From NCBI GenBank assembly GCA_024195265.1, contig JAJLRJ010000001.1:61065789-61129788 (forward strand): 64,000 nt of DNA, read 5' to 3'. The DNA is from Dendrophyllia cribrosa (taxonomy: Eukaryota; Cnidaria; Anthozoa; Scleractinia; Dendrophylliidae). This document shows positions 12,801 through 27,800 of the stretch, one piece after another. Below the pieces are notes generated by a model. The model did no database searches and was not told where the DNA came from. It was given only the letters and a program-made list of their open reading frames with translations. Positions within the stretch are counted from its first letter, which is position 1. Every line of letters starts with the position of its first letter. Position numbers and translations under genes: made by a program.

Positions 12801-15800
12801 GTTGTGGAAAGCAAGACAGGTTAATCACATCCAAGGAGCAATAAGAAACGACAAGTAAAGAAGAATGAAAGAATTGGAGGATTTTGGTAACGTGGAAGCA
12901 CATTGGCCTACTGCTAATGTATCTTTAAAGCAAAAGTGTAAAGCACAGGAACGAGTCAACGTATACTTGAAGTTATTGGTTAAAGTGAAATATGTTTGGT
13001 TAGCAACGAACTCTGAAGTGTGTTCCATTTTGTGACCATGTTAGCACTACTGTGGCTCTAAAAGGTTTCAAGGACATTCCCATGCAGGGTTGCAAGAAAT
13101 ATTGCACTGACTGAACACAATAATCTTGTGAAGGAGTATTCACAGAAGACGATCATTGCAACATTGCGAACCAACAACGATCACATTGTCTTAATGCCGT
13201 CAATTATCTAATTGGCAATTGAAGATATTATTGATAACTGATTAACTCCATAAGACCTCCTTTGGTAGCCCAATACGAAGAGAAATCCCACGTTTATTGG
13301 AATCCTCAAGAAAAGAGAATGAATGGTTTACCAAACTATAACTGGAAAAGGCTCCATTTATAACAGTTAAAGCTACAGAAAAAAGAAACGAATGGAAAAA
13401 GTGAGGACAAGCTCAGGAAAAAAAAGCTTACAGTTGAGTGACAGGTTGCGGTTGAGATAGCTGCTGGTGTTTTCACTATGGAAACAAATGGTATCAAGGA
13501 TGGTAACAAGGATGGTAACATAATTGTTCAATTGGCGGTCAAGTATGGCTAGAAAAGATGAACAAGAGATATATGAAGTAATGTTTACTACATGAGCGGG
13601 AGTGTTGTATCGGCCTATACAATCACGAAGCGCAGCCGAGTGAATGTATAGTGCCGATACAATACGGACGCAAATGTAGTAAACTTGTGAAATTCACATT
13701 CCAGATACAACTCACTAGTGGTTGTATCTAATTTACATTTCAGATACAACTCACTAGTGGTTGTATCTAATTTACATTTCAGGTACAACTCACTAGTGAA
13801 TTGTATCTGATTTACAGGGTAACCATGTGATTGGAATGGCTACAAGGTGATATACATGGGTTTTAGAGATGTTGCACTTTGTAGATAATCTTAATAGGAA
13901 CATATTCTTGTACTAGTTGTACTTTTTTTAGCTAGAGTAGCTAGCTGGACGTTTATGTTTGGGTAATAAATGATGATGGTCATCATAACACTGGATGGTA
14001 ATTTTAGGTATCAACTTACAGACTGGTAATAGAGAAGGTTTATATCAATCCAGCGTGACAAATGTGTAACCCTAGTCTTTGGCGACATGTGTGCATGCTT
14101 TGCATTATATTTGGGGTAAAGTGGCACATAAGTTATAAGAAAGTACTATACGTCGATGTTAGACATTGGTAGTCAAAGTAAATTTGTCACCTGTTAGGGG
14201 ATGAAGGTGACGGGTTGGTTTAGCAATGATAACAGTGCCACTTTTTAAGTGGCGTAGTTTGGAGGAGGTGGTGGGTTAAACACACTGTTGGAGGAGGGGG
14301 GTTGGTTAATCACACTGTTGGAGGAGGGGGTTAGGTTTAACACGTTGTTGGAGGTGGGGGGTGGGGGTGGGTTAATCACACTGTTGGAGGAGGGGGGGTT
14401 GGTTAATCACACTGTTGGATGACGGGGGTTGGGTTTAACACACTGTTGGAGGAGGGGGTGGTTTAAACACATTGTTATCTAAACGTTATCTAATGTGGCA
14501 CAAATCCTTCTTACTGCTACTTATAATTTTCTAAAAACTTCTATATTTCTTCGTTCCTTTCAAATGAAAAGCTCGGTGATGAAATGGCATGTCTGTCTGT
14601 ATATGTATGTCATTCGTGTTTGGGCTTTCTTGATAACCTAATGAGATTGTCACCTCTTCAGGTACAGGGATAAATCTCTAAGATATTGGCAATGTGCCGT
14701 TTGATCTTTACATTTGTCTTCGTATGTTTGTCTAGACGAAAGACTGGGTCAATCATACATCCCACATGGTTGTATGTTGTAAGTGCCACTAAAACGATTT
14801 CCAGTCACATTTGTACAAAGAACTAGTCATCAAAGAGTATAACATTTGCTTTGTTTTCCCTGCTTTTGCTTTCATTAGACTTGGACGCTTCTTTACTGTA
14901 TATCTGTTTCGATTTTATAATCCTCTCAATTAACAATCTTCTCTTTGCTTCTGTCACATTGCTATTTTTCTTTGCTGCATTCTTCTTTCAGGATACTCGC
15001 AGTTTCACCTCCCCTCTGTTGAATTATTTTTCGTTTCTGCTATGACGTGTAGAAACGATATGGGAAACAAACACTGCACTTTGTTTACTTTTCAAAGTTA
15101 CACCACTTTAATTTCAATGAACTCCATTTTGTTGCTCTTGCACATATTCGTGGATGCAAGATAAATATGGTTGTCATGGGAACATCTGTGAACAACACTT
15201 GAGAAAGTCCATGAAATAATCCATTTTGCTAACCAAGTATCTGCCTGTCACGGCGCCTCCATTACTTCTTTTATAACGTCAAAACGTGTTAGCCCGTGGT
15301 AATGCCACTGCAAATCAACAACTGTCTGCACATTTCTTTAGAGCTCAATGCTTGTCACCTTGTCCATCGGCAGCATTGAAGCCAACATAAACATGGCCTC
15401 AAATTCCTATTTACTCCCCAAAACATGGATTACCTGCAGACTTGCGGGACCGAAGTCATTTTTTACACATCATTGAGTGAAAAGCCATAGTGATGAAAAA
15501 GCGAAAGTGCTAAGACTAGAGAAACAATATGAAATGAAAAGCACTTCTCTCTGTCTCTGCCGAGAAAATGAGCTGTTGTGAACTAGTTACCAACAGTAAA
15601 TTCGTAGATTGTTTCTATGGCATTTTAATACACTCGAATATATCCTTACTGAACCCTTTCATACAGACACCACTCTGTTATGGACACTACTTGATCCAGC
15701 AAAATCCCCATATGTTCTCTATAAAAACCTCTATAATACGGATCCTCTGTAGCACGGACAACAGACACTAAATCTCGGTCATAGAGAGGAAATTCACATC

Positions 15801-18800
15801 AACTTAACCTTTTTATTACGGACACTACAGTGATGACGCTTTCTAAAGAAGTAAAATGTTATTTTAAACTGTCCAAAACTGAATCCATTTTAGTCATAAG
15901 AGACGTTAATGAATCGATTGTTCTATTTTTTGCTCGTTTAAAGCTGTATTTTATACCCTACTCTTACATATTATCAATTCTCACAGATTTCGTCATCCTT
16001 GAACACTTAAGTCTAATAAATAGACTCCAATCATTACATGTACCGACGATGTAATCCGTTGTAAAGGGAACAAACGTTAAAAGAAACACAAAAACACAAC
16101 AGTAACCAAAAGACGAGTTTGGACCATCCAAAAATCAAGTTGAAACGTTTTACGTTCCCGTGAAAATGTTCTTTCATATACGTAGAATAAACAGGGAAAA
16201 TGTTATCATGATGTGTTGTTAAAACGTCTTTATTCTTAAAATACATTTTGAAATACCTCTGCCACAGCCCTTAATTTACGGAAATTAATGGCCGGAATCT
16301 CGATGTATCGCTCCAACCGCCATTTTAAATACTCAATGAACAAGAGGCTACACTGGTAGCCTATACTCATGCGCTTGAATAAGAAATTTTTACGGGTTAT
16401 TTTGAATGGGTCACGAATTTTGCGTGACGCACTAAAGAACACGTCGAGACACGTTTTCTGTTCTCGCCGTGAATATCTAATTTATTGATTTCCGATAAAA
16501 TCCACACTCGTCTGATATTCCCCTAACAGTGACTTCTTTCTGTTACATTTGAAAAGATTAATTTTAAAAGCAATGAAATCAGCAAACGACTGGGCTATTT
16601 TTCAATTTTAGCAATTCTCAAAAACAGTATTACGCGACCGTCTGTTGACAACTGGACTCGCTTTGAATATTTAATTTATTGATTCCGGATCAAATACACC
16701 CTCGTCTTTTATTTCCCAAACCGTGACTTCTTTCCGTTACTTTTGAAAAGACTACTTTTAAAAACAATGAAATCAGTAAACGACCGGGCGATCCTAGCGA
16801 TCCTAGTTTCCTTTGTGTGAGGTGACTGGACGATTCACTGGCTTAGAACAATAGACTATTGTTTTCGGTTTAGTTCTTATATACTTACTTATGTAAATTT
16901 TCTTCATTTTCTTGATAATGATGACAGGATGTCATCGAAACGTCGAAATCTCTCCGCGTTAGTTTTTCTGATTCCTATAATAATGTTTTCCTTTTTTTTC
17001 TGGCGGCTGATTTAACTTACCAAATGTGGTTCTAGTTTGCTGAAGGTAATAACTGATCAAAATTTATACGTCCGTGTCTGAACTAAGCAGCAAGATGACC
17101 AACAGGGCTGCTTTTCGTCTCATGCGCGCTGTGCGCATGAGTAAAAACTGCTGTTCGATGTTTTGTAGTCGCCAAAGGTCAATCTCAGCTCGAACGATGC
17201 CGAAAATCTTCGGCATTTCTCGCTCCTTGTCTTGAATTCAAGATGGAGTCGTAAACAATGCTCTACGCTTAACAAAGCGGAAATTTGCATAATCCGTCAC
17301 TTACCACGTGCAGTGCTTGCCATCAACTGGAGAGGATCGCCGTATATCTAAAATGTTTGTAGAAGCCGAGGATTTCCGGAGGCTTTAGAAGGCATAACAA
17401 GCGCCGTGAATGTGAAAAATAATTGCAAATCACTTTCGAAAACAAACTGTGAACGAATTTTACTTCAAATTTCTTTAATTAAATGAAACTGTTGACTTGA
17501 GAACACAAGTCCGAATGTGAATAATTACATTGTCTCTATCAACACAAGAAACTATAGCGTCGGATTTCGTTGCGGTAATTATTAATATTGACAAATAGCG
17601 ATCCTAGTTACCAACTTTGACCTTCGGTTTCTCTGCTTCTACTTCGAAAAAAGTGTTTATTTTTGCACTTGAGTTCAGTCTTACGGCACTTTTCCTTTTA
17701 TTTTTTTTCCGCATGTTCTATTTTGACATAAAGTCAACTCTCTAATACGGACACTTGGCTCCGTCCATTTGGTGTCTGTATTAGAAAGGTTCAACTGTAC
17801 ACGTTTGAAAACTACATTATCATTGAAGTAGTAATTAAAGTCTTGTTGCAGCCGTATAGTGGAGTAGCAGAACTTTCCATCAGTAAAATGTCCAACATAT
17901 TTTCATTAACATGCAACGCCATTAAGCTGCACCTTGAAGGTGTTTGAAATGAGTTAGGTTTTACTATGCCCCTCCCATGTTTAAGCGCCAAATCAAACAA
18001 ACGCAAAATGCACTATTTGTAAATTGCTTCTCATATCTAGAGAAATCGCTGGATTTTATTATGAACGTTAGCGGGACCTGAATCACCTGAATTACAGATT
18101 TATCTACAAATTGGTAGAAAAATGAATCAAGTCAAGCAGCTTAACACCAAAACATGGGCAAGCAGGAAGCAAACACCAAAGAAGATGTTTAGAGTATCAA
18201 ATATAAATCGAACGCGACAATATTTAATTAATTCCAAAATGCGAATGTCTGTATAAGTTTCCTTAACCCTGCTCTATGTTTTCCAGTTCGATATCTGAAT
18301 CAAATGCAACACTTATGTAATGCTCATTATTCTTCTTTTAAACTCTTTCTTCGCTTCATTAGGTTTTTCCCCGAAACACTAAAAGGAACCATATTTTAAG
18401 GAATGATTCTTCATGTTGTATCCATACCTTATTATTATTATTTTTTTTTTGTCATTGATGTCAACTATTTGACAACACATATTAATTGCATTTCTAACGT
18501 TTAAAAAGTGGATGTCTATTCAAGCTGTCACGTCATAAAATCTTTAAGGAGCAAAGGTTTAAAAAAAAATGACTCGATCATGAAATCCGAATTTTCATTT
18601 CTCTCGAGAAGGCTTTTCTCTCTGTGTTATTTACTGTGAAAATCTTAACGCAAACACGCGCTCTGAATAACCTGTGCCCTATAATAATGTTTTCCCTTTT
18701 TTTTCTGGTGGCTGATTTAACTTACCAAATGTGGTTCTAGTTTGCTGAAGGTCATAACTGATCAAAGTTAATTCGTCCCTGTCTGAACTAAGCAGCAAGA

Positions 18801-21800
18801 TGACCAACAGGGCTTCTTTTCGTCTTGGCGTCTTAATCATTTTTGGCCTTCCACGTGTGCTTATATAGTTATGGTATGGTTACAAACTTCATTTACGTTT
18901 ATGGCTATGATGTGACGTTCCTCCTTTAAACTGTTTTGTACATTGTTTGTAAGGCAACATCTAAGGACAATCGGCGAAGCTAACGTGCCTAACAGGAAAT
19001 GTAGTCTCCTTGATGACTTTATTTTGTTGTTAGCAACACTGGTCAATCACAAATTGTTGTATGTCTTCTTTACCCTTTTTATTGCGATCTCTAACACTGA
19101 TCATTTCCTATTCTTGGCTTTCATATAACGTCATAAAAATTCAAAAATCTAAACTATACATCCTACAAAGCTGTTTGTAACATGTTATGTAGATACCAGT
19201 GGCAACAGAATTTAACAGACCCGCGGGTGTCAAACGGGCGGTTTGTCAAACCGTCAGTCCGTCTCTCTTCCACACGTTTCTTGATGAGTACTAAGGTTAA
19301 TTCGAAATCTCGTTGCTCTGGTGTATGTGAATGAGCGAAGATGTTCTGATATGTAAATAAGGCAGCATTTCATGAGAGGTTGTATGAAAATACAGATACA
19401 GGCAGAGAGCCTTTAAATTATTGGGTTGGTTTCGTCTATTTTGGCCTTTTTTAAAATTAACTACATTATCATTCATTGGCATAGTTTAAAGTGCCTATCA
19501 CCCCTCGAAAGTTATGTTCAGAATCATCTCTATGTACATTAAATAGTTGAATGGTAAAATATTTCTTGTTTTGAACCTCGCGTTTGTGAGTTATAGAGAT
19601 TTGAATTTACAAAATGCCAATTAGATGACGTCAACCCGGGAATTTGCCTATATTTCTACGCCAATTTACAATACGCAATTTACAGCTTGAGGATAATTAA
19701 TTTGATAGATACTAAAAATAAACTGTGGATAGTCAATTGATTCGTAAAAAATATTACTTGGAGGTGAAAACAAGTAGTTGTATAATGAATGATTCCCGGG
19801 TTGACGTCATATAATTAGCATTTTATGAATTCAAATCTCTATTACTCACTAACACGACGTTCAAAACAAGAAATATTTTATCATTTAACTATTCAATGTA
19901 CATAGAGTTGATACTGAAAATAACTTTCTAGGGGTTATAGGCACTTTAAAGCATCACACTTTGTAAGACTTCTCGCACTTGTAACATTCCTCTGTGTTTT
20001 TCAGAATTGGTTTGCTAGATATCCCTTAATTCCGGGCAGTAAAAACTTTGTAATAAAGTTGAAGTGCCTGTGTACTAATGTGTGTAAAAATTAGCTCTTT
20101 TTCAGCTTCTACTGACATTGACGTTGTTATGTAGCACCAGAAACCCATAAGTGGGTTGAAACGTGCAACTGTCTCTTGTACGCTTCAAAACAAGCTTCCG
20201 ATTATTCAATTTGCTAAAAAGTTGTTACAGCCATATTTGGAAAACCAGGTAAAAATATTAACCAATCAATTCGCCAGAACAACTTGCTTCCAATCTCCCT
20301 GGACCGAGGGGTTTCCAAATATGGTGCTAAGCCAAAAATGAATATTCAGAAGCTGTGAATGCACGTTACACGTTTCAACCCACTTATGGGTTTCTGGTAG
20401 CACTTAATTGCCAGCGTATGCTAAAAACAGGACATTTTTTTCTTAGACATGGGGAAGCCAGTACTGATGTTACAAGAGCAATACCGAATGCATCCAGAAA
20501 TTGCGTCTTTTCCGTCTCAGCATGTCTATAGTGAACGTCTGAAAAGCCACAGGTCAGATGCCATCAAATAATAACAATTTGGGTGGTTTTCAGTTGAGTG
20601 TTGTAACCCGAAAACCAAAGTAACTACTCTGGCCAACCACAAATGATGCAAACAATCCAATGAACCAATCAGAACTCGAAGCAAATGCTTGTATCTGGCG
20701 CTAAGCCAAGCGAGCAAGTCAAAATTGGTTTTGGTTTTACTACTAATTGGTTGTGGTATTGCAGTGTGAATGACTTCTTCATTCTCTATAAAAGTTCACA
20801 TTTTGTTAAAATTGAGAAAAACTGGAATTCACTCCAGATAAATGTATCATTAGTGAATGACACGTCTGTATTTTTCGCTTCAAATCAAAGCTCACTATTT
20901 TAAAAGAAAGCACACATACTATATAAAGAAAGTACACAAACATCGTACTACGAAGATGCCATGCAATATCACTTCTCAGGTATGCAATTCAATGCTAAAT
21001 ACCCTCGCTTCGTTAGCCAATAAGAATGCGAGTTTTCTTTTACATATGCGATTCTAGCCAAAATTGAATCACTACCGTTGTTTTGAATATAAATACTGTA
21101 TTAGAGGCCCGTATTTTAAAGTGCACCTAACCCCAAAATCGTTTTTTTGCTTAATCTTAACTCTATGTACGTTGAAAAGTTAAATAGTTAAATATTTCTT
21201 GTTTTTAACGTCGCGTTAGTGAGTTATAGATATTTGAATTTACAAAATGCTAATTAGATGACGTACATTCGGGATTTTGCCATTATTTCAAAGTCAATTA
21301 ACAATACGCAGTATACAACTTAAGGAAAATCAATTTGAGAAATACTAAATATAAACTGTGGATAGTCAATTGATTCGTAAAAAATATTACTTGGAGGTAA
21401 AAACAAGTTGTTGTATAATAAATGAATCCCGAATTGACGTCATGTAATTAGCATTTTGTAAATTCAAATCTCTATAACGTCCCTAATCTGTGATGGATTT
21501 TTAAATTGTCTCCCCTTTTTAGCCCTGTCTTTTCGCATAGCAAACTATTCACGGGGTGTTCTGTTGACTTTAACTTGCCTTTTAGTTCATTGGCGACGAG
21601 ACCTTTTCAGTTGACGAAGCACTACGCTCTATTTGATGTTGTCTGTGGACAAGAGATGAGTCAGGAAAGAGGGTATGATTGGCGTTATTTTGTTACATGT
21701 GCACTTTGTTTTAGTATAATAAAAAACGATTGATTCTTGCAACTATTTATTTTCCTAAGAACTATACAAAGTTTTGTTGGTCTCGAGCTTTGATACGTCC

Positions 21801-24800
21801 ATCCTAAGTCAGCCGTTTTGTGAATCTACAGTTACAGTGTTGTGTCACTTTGCATGCTTCTTTGTTCATTTAAATTCCAAAAGCCATGTAATCATCAAGT
21901 GTAATACTTATATTCTATCTTCAAAAGGGCATTATGGAACCAAGCTGAGGTGGAAATGATTGTTGACTTGTGCAGTGAACTGATAAAGGTGCTGCGTTCA
22001 GAAAGTGTTGGAATTATTACACCCTACCGAAAACAGAAAGGCGAGATCCAAAGAAGACTTCAAGACAGGTGAATATTTCTTTCACTGTCAAAGGGAAACC
22101 TCCTCACGTATTACTCATATGTCCATAGTGAACTAGAGTATACAGTTTGTTTGGCAACAATTTTTTCTCGCCCATAGAAATCAAGTGTCTTTCATAATCC
22201 CTTTGGTATCTGAACCACTCTTTGGCTTTCCAAATTTATGCTTTTGCTCCATTCTTTCACACCATTTTTATTTTTATTTTATTTTTATTGTTTTTTACTT
22301 CTTAAGGTCTAAACAGGAAGTTTCACTGCAAAAAGCCGACTTTAAAACAGTATCTTCAGTATCTACCTAGGGTTAGCCTAACCCTGAAATCCCATGAAAC
22401 CAAAATATGACCTCAGCAAATAACACATAAATGTGTAATTTTGCCAACTGACGTTTTTCTAAAAACTAGTCAAATTTCCTTTGTAATTATGTTAAAAACT
22501 GGCGCATGTTATTTGTCAGTTGATTTGGGTTTAGTGATTGATTCACAGCTGAAGATACTAGGCCGGTTCACACTAGGGACCAAAGTGCACTTGAAGTGCA
22601 CTTGGAAATCAGGGAGGCTTGTGGTCTGCTTTGGAAAGACGAGACAATAGATTTTCAGGCATTACTGCGTACAGCGGGCGTGTTTAGATGCAAATTACTT
22701 GCGAGCACAAGTTGGGATGCAGTTGATTAGCTTGATAAACAAAGCTGCAGGACTAAAGTACGATATGTATAAAACGCTAAGTCGACAGTAAAATCATTTT
22801 TCTTATCAAGTCAAATTTTATTTGCACTTAATTCAGCAAAAAATCGTCTCAGAGCCTGGTGTAATACTATGCTCACTGTTAATTTTTGGTAAATTTTTCG
22901 TGCTCATCTTAAAAACATGTTTTTGTATTCATGAGTATTGAATGCGCGCATGGCTGTAATGTTTTTGATTGGCTAAGCCTGAGAATTAGACTAAACTTTT
23001 TTCTCAACGTAGAATTTTTTTACCCTAAGTCGGCTTGAAATACGCCTTCCAATACAGCAACAAAAGTAAAACTTGAGATCCTGCTTGAGAGTCTTTTAGA
23101 AGTCGCCCGTGACTCCGAATCGTAAGCCAAAACGCAGAGAGCTCGTTCCCTTTGGAATTCAAAGTTGCGCGCCCACGTGCTTTTAGCTGCACGGCTGCAC
23201 GGCTTTACTGTCGTTGGTTAAGTGCGCTCCCAAGTAAGGGGTAGACCTTACTGTGAACTGCACTTGGATTCTTTTGTTTTACGCATATCGCCAGGGCAAC
23301 AAAGAATCCAATAAGTGCGGTCATTAAAACGTTCACACTCCAAGTATGCGAGCTACACTTGGGTGATTCCTCACAAACCAACAGCACGTGCCATTCAAAA
23401 AGACGTTTTTGAAAAAAAGAAGGGAAATATGGAGCTTTTAGAAACGAACTACAAAAAATTATTTAACTTTTTTTTAATTACATTCAGCTGATATTAATTT
23501 TTACCTCTGATACATTTTACAATGAGATTTAAGGTGTTTCCCTCCAGTTTTCATGCAGCCGCACCGACCATTTTTAAGCGGCCGTTTAACTAACTTTCCT
23601 TTATTGAATTAGTATGAAACTTACACAAAATATTGTACTTAGTTTGAAGTTTATAAGATTGTAACAATTTTGTAAATCGGATTTAACATTGCGGAGATAA
23701 ACGAGAAACATTGGAATCGCTTGAGTCTAAATTCCGAGCGATTGCGATGGCATCTAGAAAAATCAAAACTATTACGATAAACTATAACATATGGCAAACA
23801 AAATATCTAAAAATTAGAAACTTTTGTCAAGCCAATTTTGAGTAAATCAGAAAAACATTTCGAACTTGTGATTTTGCATGTGTATGAGCACATCAATAAG
23901 TTCCTCAATTAAGCTTATAAAAGTTTAATTTCTCAATCTCAAATTTACGCCAAAATGTGTGTTTAGAGTATGAGATGAAACTATGAAAGTTTGAAAGCGT
24001 TTCTCGTTTTAGTTTTGGAGTTTCGATTTTCTATAGGAAACCATAGTTTTTTGACTGAGTCCTTGATATTGTAGTTTGAGCGCTTTTCTATATATCTCAA
24101 AAACCGCGAGATAGATGTTTTTTAAACTTTTATAATCGTTTCTTTATAATATGAACAACATTGTCTCGAAGTTTCATTTTGATTGAAACATTGCAACATG
24201 GTCAAATAAAATAACAAAGTTCACCCAAAACGCGATTGAGACTTTGTGCTTTGATTGCACGGTTGAAGGCGCACAAAGACGCGCTTTAATTAATTAATTC
24301 AGGTGAAGCGCAACGCATTTCTGCGTGACCATCATGTTTTGCGGAGTAACGTTAGGGGCTGTGTTCCACGTTATTTTTATCATTCCCACGAATTTCAGTG
24401 GGACGTTTATTTGAAAGCAGGTTTTTTATTCGCATTTGACGTGCACTGGACACTCTCGACATTTTGAATTGTAGGGAAAAAAAGAAGTCAACGCGATTTG
24501 CATAATTCTCAACACGCAGAAATGCGTTACACTTCACCTGAATTAATTAAAGTGTCTTTGCGACGTGCGCCTTCAACCGTGCCTTCAAAGCACAAAGTCT
24601 CAATCGCGTTTTAGGTGAACTTTATTATTTTATTTGACCATGTTGCAATGTTTCAATCAAGATGAAACTTCGAGACAATGTTGTTCATATTATAAAGAAA
24701 CGACCATAAAAGTTAAAAAAAAATCTATCTCGCGGTTTTTGAAATATGTAGAAATGTGCTAAAACTACAATATCAAGGACTCAGTCAAAAAACTACGGTT

Positions 24801-27800
24801 TCCTATAGAAAATCGAATCTCCAAAACTAAAACGAGAAACGCTTTCAAACTTTTATAGTTTCATCTCATACACTAAACACACATTTTGGCGTAAATTTGA
24901 GATTGAGAAATTAAACTTTTATAAGCTTAATTGAGGAACTTGTAGATGTGCTCATACGCATGCAAAATCGCAAGTTCAAAATGTTTTTCTGATTTACGCA
25001 AAATCGGCTTGACAAAAATTTCTAATTTTTAGATATTTTGTTTGCCATTTGTCATAGTTTATCGTAATGGTTTTGGATTTTCTAGATGCCATCGCAATCG
25101 CGCGAAATTTAGACTCAAGCGATTTCAATGTTTCTCGTTTATCTCCGCAATTTTAAATCCGATTTACAAAATTGTTACACTCTTATAAACTTCAAACTTT
25201 GTACAATATTTTGTGTAAGTTTCATACTAATTCAATAAAGGAAAGTTAGATAAACGGCCGCTCAAAAATGGTAGGTGCGGCTACACGGAAACTGGAGGGA
25301 AACACCCTAAACGTGTAAATAAATCAGATGAGTGCTTCTATTGAAACGTAAGTCAGACTTAGAAAATGCTCTTCAAGTGCACTTTAATAAGAGCCCCAGT
25401 GAGAACTGGCCTACTGTTTCAAAGTCCCCTGAAATCAGCTGCATGTTACATTTTCCTGCTTTTTGATTACACTTTAATGATGTTGAATATCTCGTCTGTC
25501 CAGGGGTGTATCCATAGACGATGCTACTATTGAAGTGAACACAGTTGATGGCTTTCAGGTGCGTTTACACGTGATGTTATGAGAACTAGATAAAAGGGTT
25601 TATCGAACGTGAAATAAGTAAACTCTTCGTTGATTTTATTTTCTAGGGAAGAGAGAAAGATGTCATTATTCTGAGTTGTGTCCGTGCAAGGAATTATCGT
25701 GGCTCTATTGGGTAAGAATTTGTTTGTGTATCATCTTTGTAACTACTAACCCCTAGGTAGTACTGCTTTAGAACACTTCCTCAAGAACAGGATTTCTTAA
25801 TAGTGTGTTATTACTGTGCTGACGTAAAAAGCCAGAGGACGAGAAAGAGGCTGAGGCTCTGTATGCGTTACCATATAATCTCTTTCACGTTTCCTTTTCT
25901 TACTGTTGTTAGGTTTCTTGGTGATAGACAAAGAATGAATGTTGCCTTGACGAGGGCTCGACATGCCTTGTACGTTTTTGGTCACATGGAAACACTGAAG
26001 GTAACAGTGAGTTTCGGGACATGTTGTAATTATGTCTTTTTAACAGTTTTAAGGTGGTACAATTGGCTGAGAGGTGAAAAATAAACTTGCATTTATTTTA
26101 AGTCAGCTAGTAGATATAATATTGTTATGTACAATTCCAAAAAATGAGCGTTCAATGTGTGTGAATTTCGGAGAAAATGGAGGTTGAAGTTCGTAGCTAA
26201 GGGCGCCATTTTGAGACGCCATATTGGATTTGCAGACGCAAGTATCGAGCAGCGGAAGCCGTAGACATGCGCTTTGAATTTTCGTTCGCGGGTATCCTCG
26301 TGTCATCTCGCGCGGTACTTCTCTGGCTTTCTGTGGACACGTACGGATTGTGATACTCACCATACTGCTTTGGTTGGTAAGTTTATTGTCGTTTATACAT
26401 GTTAATGCTAAAAGAAATAAAGAAAATGCTATTTTCAGCCCTTCAACATGTCAGAAGGCGCTTTGGCATCCATTGCGTGAGTCGTGTGAGTCCACGCAAC
26501 AATAGACCCTTTCACGGTTTTTCCAACTTTTGATATTGGCCATGTAGCGAGAATCTAACGACACTGCTGGAAAGAGCACCTCAAAATTAGTAAAATAGCC
26601 AAGTTTGTGAGTCGTATCATGTAAAATCGCAAAGTTATAGCTTCGCGAAGTCGGGAAATTTTACAGACGTTTGTATGCTGGGGGGCACAAACTTGCCAAT
26701 AAAAATGGCCAATATCAAAAGTTGGAAAAAAAACCGTGGAAAGGTCTATTCAATGATGATCTAAAATACTCTTGGCTTGCGAGTAAGCTTACATAATTCC
26801 TTTTCCTAACGAAGTTCGATTGATCTTTTAGCCTCAAATGGTGGCAAATAGCATAAAGCGGTAAAACCATGGTTTGCAAAAGGTGTGAAATTCACAACTA
26901 AAGTCTACTCCACGTGCTCGATGAAAAGAAAGTTTACTGTTTGCTTTTCGTGATGCTCAGTTTTTTGGTTCAAGTTACTTGTTTGACTTGTTTCATTGCT
27001 AGTCTAAAACTAGTTATTATTGCAAACCTATTGATTTGATAAGGCCAAAAAAACTTGAGTGAAATTTACAATACCTTTATAATAGTTTGAGTCTATAATT
27101 CTAGGTCACAGGGAATGAGTTAGTTGTCAGTTATGTTCTCTCTTCTTCATCAATAAGTTAAATGACAGAACAAATACAATGTTACAGTTTCTCCAAATTA
27201 TATGGAATGGACAGGATGGTTGTGAGAGACCTGTCCACTAGTAACCCTTGATATAGAGAAAGTTCAGCAACATGAACTAAGGATTATCAGTTGACTCTAG
27301 CTGAGAACTGGGTCTTCATTGTTGCTAAAGATGAAGACCCAGTTCTCAGCTAGAGTCAACTGATAATCCTTAGTTTATGTTGCTGAACTTTCTCTATATC
27401 AAGGGTTACTAGTGGACAGGTCTCCCACAACCATCCCGTCCATTCCATATAATTGTGAGAAACTGTAACATTGTATTTGTTGTCATTTATGTGATCTTTC
27501 TTCTGGTTTAAGCATGGAAATGGCATTGGGGGCAGATCGTCGCTGATATATCCCCCGGCTATAGTTGACACCATTCATTAACTATACCCAGGGGATATTA
27601 AAATAATTATATACCCCTGGCAAGGTAAAAATTTAGAACAATTCTTTTCTGAAATAGCTTCAAGTGCAATTGTATAATTTTGTACACATTGTTCTATTTT
27701 CCCCTTTTGCAAAAAAAAAGCTTCTATGAAGTGTCACTTGATGAATTTATCCAGTGCTATCATGAGGTGGATTTGCGATACGGCTTCAAATCGAGGGAAA

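Larger units (their letters stand above)
12361..20446 (+). other. 8.1-kb intron filled with repeats
   Basis: No coding exon was found inside. The intron holds hairpins, minisatellites and MITEs listed separately. The phase-1 edges (g at 12360, ac at 20447) form the Asp codon of DMGKPVLM, showing that the two ends belong together. Confidence 0.8.

Noticed and set aside
25797..25985. Minus-strand frame over the motif VI exon
   Set aside because: Antisense shadow of a well-supported SETX exon.
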